NCBI GenBank assembly: GCA_013368325.1
Contig: JAACJK010000004.1
Span: 248,001-312,000 of the forward strand
Direction: 5' to 3'
Origin: Ephemerocybe angulata
Taxonomy: Eukaryota; Basidiomycota; Agaricomycetes; Agaricales; Psathyrellaceae
Length of the DNA: 64,000 bases
In this document: positions 46,239-57,655 of the stretch, piece by piece
Layout: every line of letters starts with the position of its first letter
How positions within the stretch are numbered: position 1 is the first letter of the stretch
Translations under genes and position numbers: made by a program
Notes under the pieces: model-generated
Told to the model about the DNA's origin: nothing
Database searches by the model: none
What the model saw: only the letters and a program-made list of their open reading frames with translations

Positions 46239-46820
46239 TGATTCTGTTCTTTTGATTCACTTAACGTTGGGAATGTTTTCGAGAATCACACAATATGGTT
46301 TGGGGGTTGAGGACTTAAAGCCTCTTTAAGTGGTTTGATTGCTGAATGCTATGGAACAATCTCTAAGGAGAATGAAATGGTGTCTAAATGTACAATGTGA
46401 AGAAGAGATGCGACCGAGAAGATGACGGAGAATGAGAACAGTGGTGTCTAAATATACAATAAGATGAAGAGATGTGAGTGAGAAGATGAAGGAACATACG
46501 GCTAGAAATACAATGTAAGTGTAAATGTGAGGAGAGAGAGAGCGAACTTGTTCGAGACGAAGGGGAGTTGGAGCTGCACCGGGTATCAAGCTAAGCTTGA
46601 GGTATAAGGTGCAACTCGACACCCCTTCGAACGAAAAGCTGCGAATGCAAAAATGCAAGAGTAGTGAAGTGTCCGATGAATTGGAGATGGATAGAACGAA
46701 GAAGAAATGTTATGGCAAGAGTCCGAGTGAGGTGTCCGATGGATTGGAAATGAAATGAACAGAACGATGTAAAAATGTTATGCGATGAGGATGAAGGGAA
46801 AGAAATAAGATGAAGGATGC
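46239..46820. other. Convergent intergenic region with two local ~64-bp repeats
   Basis: It contains two imperfect tandem pairs. GGTGTCTAAATGTACAAT (46378) recurs as GGTGTCTAAATATACAAT (46442), and GTGTCCGATGAATTGGAGAT (46668) recurs as GTGTCCGATGGATTGGAAAT (46732). Both have an offset of about 64 bases. The sequence is purine-rich and AT-rich, as expected for 3' flanks. Confidence 0.55.
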
Positions 46821-47947
46821 TCAGACCTTGTACTCGGTGAAGTACGGCAAGTTAAACCGTACTGCCTCGTTCAGTTCCTGGGTATCGGGGTAAAAGTTCA
46901 CATCCTGCAGAGACGACTGAATGTTCGCATCGATCTCAGTCCAGTAGTTCGGATTGAAGTAAGGCGCATCGCAGAAGAGGGGATAGAAGGGTTCCTGAGG
47001 GTTGACGGCCTCGGGGTAGCCGAGGTGAAGGGCAGTCACCCTGGCTTCGTCGACGATATCGGGATGCGTCACGCTCTCGTAGCCCAGGCTGGGATACTGC
47101 GCGTTCTCAAGGTAGCCGCTAACCTCGACCTCATCTCCGAACTTTTGGAGAAAGAGCGCATCCACGAAGACGGGCTCGGGGGTGTGGACGTGCAGGACGG
47201 TGGTGTCCAGTGGCGATGGCTCACGGGAAGACGGGTAAGAGGAGGAACTGCTGAGAGGGGAGGGGCAGAACTGCGACGTCCTCGTAGAGTACGAGGACGA
47301 GTCGCTGGAGTACTCGGACTCGTCGTCCGAAGGGAATGATGGAGAGGGCGAAGCAGCTGCGGAGGTGGAGGCAACGGGCTCAGAAGGCTCTTCAACCTTC
47401 TTGCCCTTGCGGGGTTCGACGTAGACGGGGGCCCTCGCTGCGCGAGGCTTGGGCTGCTCGTCGTGGACCTTCTTGCAGTGCCTGGTCACGGCAGCCGGGT
47501 CGGGGTGCCCGAAGGTGCAGTCGGCGTACTTGCAATAGACCTTTTCGAAGGTATGCTTAGTGCGCACATGCGTCTTGAGGTTGGACTTTTGGTCCGTCGA
47601 GTGGGTGCAAGGTACTCCCTTAGCTGTCAAGTACGTGCACTGGTATTTCCTAACGCGCCTGAAGAAATGGGTCAGTTTATGTTGCGAGAAAGTGAATGTG
47701 GGCCAGTGCTTACGAGGGGTCATGCTGCCTCATATGACGGGCCATATCCAGCGAGCGGTTTATCACCTTTTCGCACATGGAGCAAATCCGATCCTCAGGG
47801 ATGTCATTGTCAGCGAGAGGTGACGCGGACTAGAGGAATACAATAAACCGATGGTCAATTCACTGCTATTCATTGGGAATGGAGAAGAACAAAAATGCTT
47901 ACCAATCGGGCAGCGGAGGTTTTCTTTGAAGTGCGGTCAGCAGGCAT
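46821..47947 (-). CDS. C2H2 zinc-finger protein, probable transcription factor
   Basis: Three exons (47947-47903, 47829-47714, 47658-46821) give 332 aa, in phase. Exon 2 carries a classical finger, CSMCEKVINRSLDMARHMRQ plus His. Exon 3 starts with two more Cys/His units: CTYLTAKGVPCTHSTDQKSN with KTHVRTKH, and CKYADCTFGHPDPAAVTRHC with KKVH. A basic segment (RAPVYVEPRKGKK) follows, then a Ser-rich region and an acidic, Tyr/Phe/Pro-rich tail ending LPYFTEYKV. The layout (N-terminal fingers, long acidic tail) is the reverse of the zinc-finger gene at 11125, so the two are not simple paralogues. Targets unknown. Confidence 0.78.
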
Positions 47948-49258
47948 GACTAACAACGCCTTTGATGGATTGGTAGGGGAGAGTGTGGCGAGTCGAGCGA
48001 CTGAAGTGTAATGAAAGCGGGGGGTGCGGGACTATTCCGGGGGAGGGGATAGGCTGCGAAGGGGAGTTCGGGGGGCAGAACGCGGGATTCTGGGGGATCT
48101 GAGGGCCCTCAGACCCCCGCCTTAAGAGTGTAGAAAAAAAGTGGTGGATTGGTTCTTGGCATTGGCGCGAAATTACCCTGTATATCCCAATCCCGCCGTT
48201 CTGCCTTTCTGGGCCTTCAAAAAAGTGGGAGGCCACCAATCCATCAGGAATAATACTATGAAAGGCAAGTGTTCGGGAACCAATCGACATTTCTTTGTCC
48301 TCGAGGCTGAACAGCAACCGGCGGGGAGTTTGATGTGTCGCAAAGCCCGGAGGACGGCCCAAAATGGCAGAAAGGAACAAGAAACGCGTGGTGTTGCACT
48401 GCATCCGGGCCTCCAAAGCCCTAGGTACAGTTTCCATATACAGTATTGGACCAGGCGGATAAGTGGCGAGCGGGGAAATCCCGCTGCGCGAGGGCGCTTG
48501 TGGCTTTGCGCCACTTTTGGCGCCCACCGATTCTTGATCCGTCAATCCTTATCTGACGTAAGTGCAACTTCTCATAACGCTTAACGTATAGATGTGGCAA
48601 TTGGATTGAATAGATGGAGGTACACCCAAGCTGAAGACGTAGAGTTCGAGCCTTGTTCCAGTGGGCAGAGGCAGCCCCTTACGCTTTGTCACTCTATCGC
48701 ATCAACGTCGCAGAGGCTCCGATTTCGAGTGATGGAGACAGTCTGTAAGATCAAATGCTTTGTAGGTCCTGCTGCTGCCTATCGGTAAGCAAAGCACAAT
48801 GGCCACTATGCTACACCGGGGGAAAAGGAACAAAGCGCTGGAGCTGCGAGCCACTGGGGCGCCAACTGGCGCCAAGCGCCCTAACATTTGGTATTAATAA
48901 GAACCACGCACAGCGTATCACAATGCTTGCCGTTGAACGTCGAACGATTAGATTCGGTTTTTTATGGTAGAGATCGTGACAGAGACGGCCCTGTTGCACT
49001 ACTCAGGCTGACAGAAATTTGTATTGAGTGTTCAGGTAGGTAGGAAAGGGTGCCTGACTCGGAAATAGGATGAATTGCAAGAAATCAAACACTAAGAAAA
49101 TTAGATATGAGCTAGATACAGCGTGATGAATATTTATGAGATACTAGGCTTTGAAACGGTGTATACTTGTAGTTCAGTACCTATGAACGCATGTGGCAAG
49201 GCATCGAATACTTTGATGGAACTTGGATATGAAGCAGATAGTACATTGCGATTGCGGT
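47948..49258. other. Intergenic, no supported gene
   Basis: About 1.3 kb. Overlapping ORFs on both strands between 48000 and 48580 lack motifs. A GC-rich palindromic patch near 48858 (GGGGCGCCAACTGGCGCCAA) ends in AAGCGCCC. The right part is AT-rich 3' flank of the next gene. Confidence 0.4.
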
Positions 49259-50557
49259 CTATGAGAGAAAGTTACCCCTGTTAATGACCTCCACCATGGA
49301 CCTATCATTGAGCTTTTGCAAAATGCCGACTTTGAACATATCCGCAAATAGGTTGAATACATGCGCTGGGGGTGCGGAGGACGTAAAGCTCAGGGCTATC
49401 CCAAGCTTTTTCAGCTTTGGGAAGGCGGCTCTGTCGCTCAAGGTGTCATCCAGGTCCTTCCAGGTACTGACTTCGTTATCTGTGTGGTAGGAATGTGTCA
49501 TCAACTGAATGTAGATCGATAGCCACGGAGACCCGAGGGGGAAGTCGAGGTGTAATGAAATAGCGATACCCTCCAAGGCGTTCATACCGCTCAACCTGTC
49601 CAATTGTTGAACAAATGGCGATGGTATCGTCGCAGATGGCCTACCCATAAGACACCATAACTGGTCGGCGTGTAGGTTGATTTTGAGGATCCTCAACTTT
49701 GGAAGGCGTGCGAGGTCAAGGATTCCGGAGTGAAGGGGAACTCTCGTGGGAAGTGCGCCGTTGGTACATATTATTTCGTATGTCTCGACGCTGCGGGAGA
49801 ATTTTTCGAGGGCCGTATCCATCTTGTCGTCGTAGCCGTGGGAGAGCACTTTCAACCATACAGGCGGAGACAAGGCTACAGTCGCTGGACGGAAACATTC
49901 TAGGGCATCCCCACAATCACCAACAGACAAGGAACGAAGGGAACATTCTGCGTCTGCGAGGTGTGACACTGATGCGTTGCTGGACGGAGTGGAGGTGCTG
50001 GTTGAGAGGGCATGCTTGACGTCGTGTAGTCCAAGATTCTTGAGGCAACGGCTCTGGCCAATGAACTTGGAGGCGTCGATATCGCAGATATTCATCAATG
50101 CCAGTGTGATGAGGTCTGGCTTCGCCAACAACTCATACAATGCGCTACTCAATCGTGGAGGCAGGTCACCCCAGTGCAGCTTAGACTCCATACCCCCATC
50201 GAGAGAGATATAAAATACATTGATGAGCTCCTTTCGATTGATAACACCCAGGATGTTCGGGGACTCGAGATTGCTTGAACTGCTATTATGGTCAATTCGC
50301 ATAGTCTGGATGTGTCGGTATAGCAATGGGTTCGCTTGTAGAACCTCGCTGAGCCGAGTACAGTTTCGTCCGCCCAGTTCGAACCTGATGATCTGGAAGA
50401 GGTTGTGCCGGGTCCGGTGTGACCAGCAGCGGTTCACGAGGCTGAGGTACTTCTGTGTTTTCTGATGGTCGGAGACATAGTCGACGATTTCGTCGATCAC
50501 TTCCTGCGGCAAGGTACTGGTAACGTCTTTGGCTGGGAGAGTGGAAGTAAAAGGCAT
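49259..50557 (-). CDS. F-box-like protein with Leu-rich C-terminus
   Basis: A single exon of 432 aa. The N-terminus, TLPQEVIDEIVDYVSDHQKT followed by KYLSLVNRCWSHRTRHNLFQ, is a short F-box-like motif of the type seen in Agaricomycete LRR-like F-box proteins. The rest has weak Leu-rich units (LITLALMNICDIDASKFI, CSLRSLSVGDCGDALECF, LPKLRILKINLHADQLW, FPKLKKLGIALSF). It was probably an SCF adaptor at least ancestrally. The start is the first ATG after an upstream stop. Confidence 0.75.
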   Translation of the reverse strand: MPFTSTLPAKDVTSTLPQEVIDEIVDYVSDHQKTQKYLSLVNRCWSHRTRHNLFQIIRFELGGRNCTRLSEVLQANPLLYRHIQTMRIDHNSSSSNLESPNILGVINRKELINVFYISLDGGMESKLHWGDLPPRLSSALYELLAKPDLITLALMNICDIDASKFIGQSRCLKNLGLHDVKHALSTSTSTPSSNASVSHLADAECSLRSLSVGDCGDALECFRPATVALSPPVWLKVLSHGYDDKMDTALEKFSRSVETYEIICTNGALPTRVPLHSGILDLARLPKLRILKINLHADQLWCLMGRPSATIPSPFVQQLDRLSGMNALEGIAISLHLDFPLGSPWLSIYIQLMTHSYHTDNEVSTWKDLDDTLSDRAAFPKLKKLGIALSFTSSAPPAHVFNLFADMFKVGILQKLNDRSMVEVINRGNFLS

Positions 50558-51137
50558 TTGCTGATGCAGATATTGGTAAAGGGTATGTTCGAGCGGAAGT
50601 ATGCCGGTAGAATTGTCGACTTTATACTAGTCGGGTTCGACAAGTCCACAAAGCAATTTTGAGGCGCCATAGTTCATGTCGGAACCTTTCGCAAAGCCCT
50701 AAATGAGCACGTCGACGCTTGGTTCGACAGAATCGACGGAAACTGGATGCAATCTCGGACAATTAGAGCCCCAAATGTCGCCAAAGCACAGATAACTACC
50801 TAATATGTCAAGGTTAACAAAGCTCGCGCCACCTGTGATCAAAACAACTTTGCGCGTGAGCGTTGTGCAAGCTCTTGCTTTGCTCCCATGGGCGAAGCTC
50901 GCTCTTAGAACTGCATTGGTGCTTTGCACAATGGAGAACTGAGTTGCGCGTCGACAAAGCCATGCAGGTGTTGACACCACCGTTGCTTATTGTATTTACC
51001 CTTTGTTGAAGGCGGGTCTCACGCCACACATTCGCGACTATATAACTAGATCGACGGGACTCAAAAATTAGACCAATAGTTTCCCCCTCTCCTACGAGCA
51101 TTTCTCCTACCACCTCTACAGCATATCAAGAAGAAAG
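50558..51137. other. Divergent intergenic region
   Basis: About 580 bases between the F-box-like gene (minus) and the small plus-strand gene, so it should hold both promoters. The last ~50 bases (from ~51084) are the first unit of the 132-bp tandem duplication described separately. Confidence 0.4.
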
Positions 51138-51347
51138 ATGAGCCAAAAGAACGCCGCTGCAGCTCTCGTTCAGGCTGAATCCTCCTTCTCGAAGGATTCT
51201 GGGTCAAGCACCGCCCGGCGCTCCTACGAGTATATCTCGGGCCACCTCCACAGGCTAACGCACGGAAAGATGAGCCAAAAGGATGCTGTTGAAACCCCCG
51301 TCCAGGCTCAGACCTCCATCGAAGATTCTGGGTCAAGCATTGACCCG
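51084..51347 (+). repeat. 132-bp tandem duplication spanning a start codon
   Basis: Unit 1 begins CTCCTACGAGCATTTCTC near 51084 and unit 2 begins CTCCTACGAGTATATCTC near 51216. Both continue into AAGATGAGCCAAAA (ATG at 51138 and 51270) and end near GATTCTGGGTCAAGCA. The offset of 132 is divisible by three, so the second unit, including former 5' UTR, stays in frame inside the protein. Confidence 0.8.
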
Positions 51348-51701
51348 CCCCCGGTCACATCTCCACCCATAACACCAAGGTCCCGCCCGCAGCCTCGTCG
51401 CCGTGTAGCAGTCTATAATTTAGAAGAAAATTCTGCGGAGAGGGCACGACAAGAGGAACAAGCGAGAGAAGAAGAAGCCCAACGGCAAAAGATGAAGGAA
51501 AAGGTGGCACGTATCAAGAGTTGTGCTGCTGCTCGGGAGCAGGACTTTGGTTCGGATGATCATCTGTCTCTTGCGGAGCGCAAAGTTCGAGCCGCGTACT
51601 CGCAGGTTCTGTACGAGCACCGTCAGAAAGCGATAGAGGATAATAAGCTGCAGAAGGAGCGGGAATATGGATATTCGCGGGCTAAGATGCCGCAGGACTA
51701 G
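51138..51701 (+). CDS. Small hypothetical protein with duplicated N-terminus
   Basis: A single exon of 187 aa. I do not recognise it. Residues 1-24 (MSQKNAAAALVQAESS, then DSGSS) and 45-67 (MSQKDAVETPVQAQTS, then DSGSS) are copies made by the 132-bp DNA duplication; residues 25-44 (ARRSYEYISGHLHRLTHGK) are the translated former leader. The second ATG (51270) is the likely original start. The middle is Pro-rich; the C-terminal half is highly charged and helical (ARQEEQAREEEAQRQKMKEK), ending in EHRQKAIEDNKLQKEREYG. Lack of a known domain keeps confidence moderate. Confidence 0.55.
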   Translation: MSQKNAAAALVQAESSFSKDSGSSTARRSYEYISGHLHRLTHGKMSQKDAVETPVQAQTSIEDSGSSIDPPPVTSPPITPRSRPQPRRRVAVYNLEENSAERARQEEQAREEEAQRQKMKEKVARIKSCAAAREQDFGSDDHLSLAERKVRAAYSQVLYEHRQKAIEDNKLQKEREYGYSRAKMPQD

Positions 51702-52041
51702 CGCCCAACGTTTAGCCTCACATGTAGATATCGATTCGTACGACACAAGTGAGGCACTCGGAGATTGCAAAGGACATGGCAAGCTACTTCCAGGGGAAAT
51801 CGTCTGAAACCCAGTAGCGCTCTAGCTCACTCAGCTCCAAAGTGGCTCGTTCAACTCATCGACTTCCATATTCTGCCTTTCAATACTTTTACACTACATA
51901 ATGCATACTGATTAATGCCATCGGATTCGTACTAAAATATCATTATGAACTTGTTCCAGAACCAACAATCAACTTAGATTTGGAATCCTCTAATCAAAGC
52001 ACCCGGCGAGTAACGAGTAACTGCCGCCAAGTCAAAGCATC
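51702..52041. other. Intergenic region
   Basis: About 340 bases. A TAGCGCCC partial match to the dispersed 8-mer lies right after the stop (51699). The remainder is AT-rich. Nothing else is seen. Confidence 0.35.
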
Positions 52042-52411
52042 ATGCATAATGACCGGGAACTAAGCGACCTTTTCGACCCCGGCTTAGATCTTAGAAGTGG
52101 TATGTAGCTTTACTCACTCGATATTTTACACACCGCTCCCCCGTAATTTAAGGAAAGTCAATGCAACCACTGACCATGCTTCGCTCGCTTTCGAAAGGGT
52201 TCGAAAGCAGGCACACACCCCCATCCCAACACAGCAAACCCACTCCAGTTCATCTCCTACCACTCCCGAACCACCCGCTACCAGGCCTTCCATCATGGGA
52301 CAGGGGCGGACGAAAAGACGGCGCGCCGGCTCCACCTCCCTGAATCCGGAAGGGAAAGAAGCCCTTGCACGACAAAATAGAACGTATATTATCGTAAATC
52401 CCGTACACTAA
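52042..52411 (+). CDS. Small hypothetical protein (103 aa)
   Basis: Two exons, 52042-52099 and 52158-52411, joined in phase by a 58-bp intron of normal size. The protein starts MHNDRELSDLFDPGLDLRSV and ends with a basic segment (GQGRTKRRRAGSTSL, NPEGKEALARQNRTYI). No domain is recognised. Support comes from the clean splice sites, typical intron length and an open frame through both exons; there is no homology evidence, so it may be spurious. Confidence 0.4.
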
Positions 52412-52653
52412 ATCTCATCTATATAGTCTAAATAAATCACAGTGTCTAATCCAAGCAGAATCGTAGATAGTCTGTCGGGTGAGTGAAAAAGAGGGAGGGG
52501 AAGGAAGGGAGCGAGAGGGAGAGGGAAGGTATACAGAACGAAAGGAACGTCTAAACGTTAAGAAAATAAACCAGGGCAAAAGAAAACGATCCATCCCCGT
52601 TTTTAAAGTCTATGGTTATGCGAGAGATCCACATATTTTCCTTTCCAGAGCGC
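52412..52653. other. Convergent 3' flank
   Basis: A purine-rich stretch near 52485-52530 (GAGGGAGGGGAAGGAAGG type) and AT-rich sequence between two convergent genes. No ORF is supported. Confidence 0.35.
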
Positions 52654-54857
52654 TTACTCTCGGCTGACATCACTGTTGAAAGAAAAGGAAGAACGCGTCA
52701 ATTTAGGTGACAGGACAAAGTGGGTGATACAGAGAGACGAAACGTACCGGCCGAAGAGCTTGACCTTCAACCAATCGGTGGCAACGAGCGTGCGGTTACG
52801 GAGGGAGAAAAGAGTGCTGAGGTACGCGCTACGCCAGAACAAGTACGTGGCGACACCTCCACTGGCGATGTTGCCGTTCATGAAGGGCAGGTCAGCAATA
52901 GCCTTCTCAGATCCGATGTAACTACAAGAAATCCGATGTCAGCATCCAGAGTGAGGTTTTAAAAATGGGAATGCACGTACGCCAGGGTACCCTGGTGAGA
53001 GTAGCTGAAAGGTCTGGGCTTGACTTTGGCGATCCTGTTCTTAAGACCCTCAATCTCCTTGTCGATGTTCTGCTTCTGCTCCTCCGACTCAAAGACACCA
53101 GCCTGCTTCGCCTGCTCCAAATGGGAAAGCTGCTTCTCCATACCATCCTTCCTCGCAATCTGCGCCAAGACACGGGCAAGGTACGCGCCCTGCTGGGACG
53201 CAACCTGGGCGGTGGGCGCATAGGACGTAGCACTGCAGTCCCCAATAGCGAAGACGCTGTCCTCAGCGCCCTTCATGCGGAGATGGTCGTCGACGGCAAT
53301 TCCCCGCCTGTTAGTCTGCTCCGCGGGCAGCTTGGCCATCAAGTTCTGCGTGAGGTTGCGGCCCTTGTTTCCGGCGGCCCAGACGACGAGGCCGCAGGGC
53401 ACCTCCTGGATGCTCTTGTCGGGCATCTGGAGCACAACGCTGCGGTCCTTGACCTCCTTGACCATGGTCTTGGTGAGGATGTCGATCTTGGACTCCTTGA
53501 AGGTCGACTCGGTGTATTCGATCAGTTGTTTGCTGAACATGGGCAGGACGGAGGGGAGGGCTTCGACGAGGGTGATTTTGACCTTGCCTGCGAGTTCGGG
53601 GTACCAGGCCATCAAATCGTCCTTGAGGAAATCGTGGAGCTCGCCGCTAAATCTCAATTAGCACGGAAAGCAAGTAAAAGGAGGGCCGGAGATGTTAGTT
53701 GGCGCACCTCAGCTCGACACCGGTAGGTCCACCTCCGACGACAACCATGTGGAGAAGCCTCTCTATTTCAGCGGTATCTTGTCCAGGGAAAGCTGCAGTC
53801 TCGACGCAGTCCATGAATGCGCGCTGCATCCTCTCGGCATCGTGGAGCTCCTTCATGAATACAGCGTGCTTCTGGACACCAGGAATGTTGAAGGTCTGCA
53901 CCTCTGCGCCGACAGCGTAGACAAGGTAGTCATACCCGATGGTGGTGGTGGACGTCGTGCCCTTGATTTCAGAGTCATCTGCATACCGGTGTCATGAACT
54001 GATTGCAGTCTAGAAGGAATGCTTCGTACCGGTGAACGTCACAGTCTTCGCTGCCGGCTGTAATCAAGGTCGGCGGTTAGAGCGCTGTGGTGTGTACAGA
54101 AAATTGGGTGCTCTTACATCGACGTCAGTCGCCTCAGCTTCAATGACAGAGACGGTGCGAGCTTTGTGCCGGGTGATGTAGCGCGTGGGCTGGATAATGG
54201 AACGGGGGGCCAAAGTTCCGACGGCAACGCTGGGCAACAGCGGCGTAAACAGGAAGTAGTTCTTGGGGCTGATAACCACCTACGGAGCAGTAAATAAAGC
54301 GAGCGAGATAAGGGAATGCTGGTACGTACGACGTTGTAATCCGCAGTGTCAATCGTCTTCAGCAGACTTGTTGCTCCCCACCCACTTCCCAGAACCACGA
54401 CCGTCTTCTTCTCAGGGTCAAAGGGCAGCTGAGGGCCAGGATTGCGTTCCTTTTGGGCGAGGTAGTAGAAGGTGCCGGCTCCACCAACAACTGTGATGAG
54501 AGTCGCGCGCCCGACAAACTGCAAAAACTTCCTCCATCGCGATTGGGTGAACGAGGGCGGCGGCGGCGGGGGTGTCTAATGCGACAAAACATGAGCCTTT
54601 ACTGCGGGAAATTTTTCAAGGGGCTGTCTCATACTACGCCCGATGACGTCGCGAGGGGTGTCGCGGTGCTGGAGGTCGTCTCTACTGCATATGCCCTCCT
54701 GAGCTGCAGCTGGCGCTGGGCTTGCAAAGGACGCAGTGTCGATCTAGACTGTCCCAAAGACCGGGCTAGGACTGTGAGGTGGGAATAGAAGAGATTAGCT
54801 CTAGACCAAGAAGCACGGAGACCGCGACCGACCTCGACTTCTGGCTGACTGCATCAT
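52654..54857 (-). CDS. NDE1: External alternative (type II) NADH:ubiquinone oxidoreductase, mitochondrial
   Basis: Nine exons: 54857-54833, 54771-54638, 54575-54330, 54279-54118, 54057-54030, 53978-53708, 53646-52981, 52921-52748, 52672-52654 (574 aa, in phase). Exons 1-2 encode a basic, Ser/Arg-rich mitochondrial presequence (ARSLGQSRSTLRPLQAQRQ). A hydrophobic segment follows (about 73-93, FVGRATLITVVGGAGTFYYL). The FAD-binding Rossmann motif is VVVLGSGWGATSLLK (about 113-127), the NAD(P)H motif VVVGGGPTGVEL (about 279-290), and the second FAD motif VFAIGDCSATSY. The C-terminus DWLKVKLFGRDVSRE is the standard end of fungal NDEs. No EF-hand insert is seen, so regulation by calcium is not indicated. 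The enzyme oxidises cytosolic or matrix NADH without pumping protons; the presequence plus membrane segment suggests an inner-membrane protein. Confidence 0.92.
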
Positions 54858-55699
54858 GACGAGAGAAAGAAAGGCTCGACGACGTCGGCGACGACGACGA
54901 ACTGCCTAAAGGAAGGAAAAAGAGGGGAAATGGGCGGAGACCGACGATGGGGACGACGAGGAGGACAATGGCGAAACCAACTTTGTTTTTCAGCAATCCG
55001 CCTATCGCTCGGCTTTCCCACGCTTCGTCCGTCGATAACCGACGGCGATTCCGTCCCTTTGCACGTGGCTGCCTTGGGCGCTCCTTTCTTCCGCTCCACC
55101 ATCATCCCCTCAATCAGACGCCGTGGATATGTCCACCACAGCTGGGACTAGCTGGGATTCGGATAACTTCGTTCTAGGATGCAGTGTTCTCTCCTCGTCA
55201 AACTGCGAGCTCACCGATGCACACCGTGCTCCGGGAGCCTTACATTCAGACAGGAATTTACGGTCAACTCTGTAAGCGCGCAGGTCTATATTTCTTTTCT
55301 GACTCCGTTGTACTGGTCCAAGTTGGCCATGTTGATGAACAGCCGCTTCTTCAAGCTCTGCGTTATCTTCTTAAGAAGATACTCATTGCTCCCGGGATTC
55401 TTGCCTCAATGTTGCCAGTTTCTGCCAACGGTGCGCCGTCTTCTCCGCTCAAGGGACCAGGGTAGCCTAAGAGACTTCGCTAAACCCCTCCCATTTGCAC
55501 GGTGTAAATTTATTGATCAGCTGAACATCGAATATCTCGCTGCTCGGACTCGCTGGTCCTCAAAGCCCACATTTCGGCATTTTCGTTCACGCGGCACCGT
55601 CTTCCAAGAAAAACGAGGGTCCTAGACAATGTTCTCAGAAATATGTATATTTCACAGAACCGCCCTGTTCCCCGCTTGACCCTTCTTGCTGCCCTGCTC
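54858..55699. other. Intergenic, no supported gene
   Basis: About 840 bases upstream of the NDE gene. CGACG-rich sequence near the gene start is probably promoter/5' UTR. ORFs at 55180-55625 lack motifs. Confidence 0.4.
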
Positions 55700-56340
55700 A
55701 GCTCCAACTCGACGCACGGCGCTCTCTACCAAAGGCTCTCAGACCTTCCACCAAACGTAGACAAGGCGACTCTCCAATCTGGGACACCTACCCGTCGACA
55801 AACTCGCTCCACACGTCGAACTGGTCGTAATAGCACGTTCGTTCACGTTCAGCAGACCCCCTCCGCTTCTCCTCCTCCTAAATATGCGCCGTTCCTCAAG
55901 GATAAACCGCAAGTCTATCCCATTGACCGCTGTGTCGCTCATCAGGGTAAGGTGCGTGAGGTTTCGAAGGTCCTGGTGGTTGAAATCCCAGACCGTGATG
56001 GACTTGTAGTGGGTGATGATTTGGAGTTTTGTAAGGGATGGCATAGAAATGTCGCCGACGAATGGGGAGGCGTCCAGGAACGCAAGCTCGGTGAGGTGAG
56101 GGAAAACTGCGGTCTCGGGCTGCGAGTATTCGTGGCCGCCTTCGCTAATATACCCCAAAAGCTTGAAGCAGCCGCGCTAAAGCGAAACGCAGAGTTTAAA
56201 AATCGCCTTCCACTGGTCGTTCGTGAGCCGATTCCCGATGAACAAGTGGGTAGCAGGCCGCGACATGCTTGGATCTTCTCCCTGGCTTCGACCTTGCGTC
56301 CCAGAAGCTCCTGGCGTCCCGTGTGGGAGACAGATTGACT
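55700..56340 (-). pseudogene. Relic of an F-box/LRR gene
   Basis: A 139-codon open frame contains Leu-rich units of the kind found in F-box proteins: VFPHLTELAFLDASPFVG, MPSLTKLQIITHYKSIT, LRNLTHLTLMSDTAVNG. Upstream, similar-looking sequence (NDQWKAIFKLCVSL) is separated by a stop codon and frame changes. No F-box is found. I read it as a decayed 3' part of an F-box gene, but a multi-exon gene cannot be excluded. Confidence 0.4.
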
Positions 56341-57655
56341 GCCATTCGAGCTCCCTAATGTAGACAGAGATTCCTTCTCAACAATGTCAAGGGTAGACCC
56401 AGCTAGAGAACCTTGAATTGAGTCATTTCCATTCATAACAACGGATGCGAGCTCAGCGTACCTCGTATAGACGAAGCTTCTGTTCTTCAACTTATTGAAC
56501 GCGTTTAACCTCCGAAAAACGCGTCGTGCGGAAGGGATCACGTGGCAGTCTCCGGCTGACGGGGCGCATGCCGAGCCGGCAGGCGCTTGGTGAGAATGAT
56601 TGGGCGCTTGATCTGCCTCGAGGCATGCAACCACCACGCTGCTTCTCCTTAGCACTCAGGGTGATGTTCCCAGATGGGCTGTGAGACGCCCTGAGCCACT
56701 CAGTGGAACAGGTTACGGTGCTACAATCTCGATCTTACATGAAGCGCTGAGCACTGCCAAGAGCAGAGAGGAGCGTTCCATGGAAGCCTGCCCGACTATG
56801 CACTGCACTGGCTACGATCGGTCTGCATTAAAACATGGGCTGACATATCTCCTTAAAACAAGCGACGACGAACCAGAAGCCACTCCATCACAGCAGCCCA
56901 CACACCGACTGAATGTTGACTGAATGTTGCCAGCTATTTCGGGTCTCATGACGAAGCTGTTTGGATCCTCCGCGCTCATTCATTCGCCTTCGACAGATAA
57001 TCTGAGCCCGAAACCGAGGCTAGCTGATTAACGCCCGTGATAACGCTTCTGAACCAGGCCAGCCGCCGTGCTCTACACTGGCGTGCAATTAACGCGTCCC
57101 CACATGTTCAAGCCTGGCGTCTATGATTGAGACCATGCGGCGGCCCCAGCCATTTTAGGCGCTCAGCGGACGTCTTCCGAATTCAAAGTGGCTGGGCGCT
57201 TATATTAATCACGGGCCACCCGATTTGGAAATGGCGGAATAGGCTTGGCGCTGCCCCACTCGAATGGAAGTGGCTGGAGGTGGTGCGGGGAGGCGGAGCG
57301 GGTCATTGCAGGTCATTGGCACATTGCGCTCCAGCTGGGGTCTCTGGAGAATGCTCGGAGCTGGGCGTGTCGGGCTGGTCGGTCGCGAAAATTTGGGCTG
57401 GCCCGCCGCCGCCAGCTGGCTTTGCGGGCAGTCGAAGTAGTGTGACTAGTGCTCCTGGAGGCTGCTAGGGACTGCTAACGGGCGCTAGAGGGTGCGCAGC
57501 GGGGACGAGTAGGACGGGGTCCATGTGAATGGGAGCGGACGTGGCTAAGCCGAATTGCTGGGGAGCACGATCAGTTGCCCCAAAAGATTGGAAAAAGAGA
57601 TATATTGGCGCGGAATTATAACTCCGCAGGCCAGGACTCTTTCTTCCTCACCACG
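56341..57655. other. Intergenic region upstream of the desaturase gene
   Basis: About 1.3 kb. It contains GGGCGCTT copies at 56602 and 57194 and GGCGCTCAGCGG near 57158. An imperfect palindrome GCGGAATTATAACTCCGC lies near 57612, about 45 bases before the desaturase start. The region presumably holds the desaturase promoter; no other gene is supported. Confidence 0.4.

Noticed and set aside
52965..53726. 253-codon plus-strand ORF across the NADH dehydrogenase gene
   Set aside because: Antisense shadow of the dehydrogenase exon 7; it has no motifs, while the minus strand has the nucleotide-binding sites.
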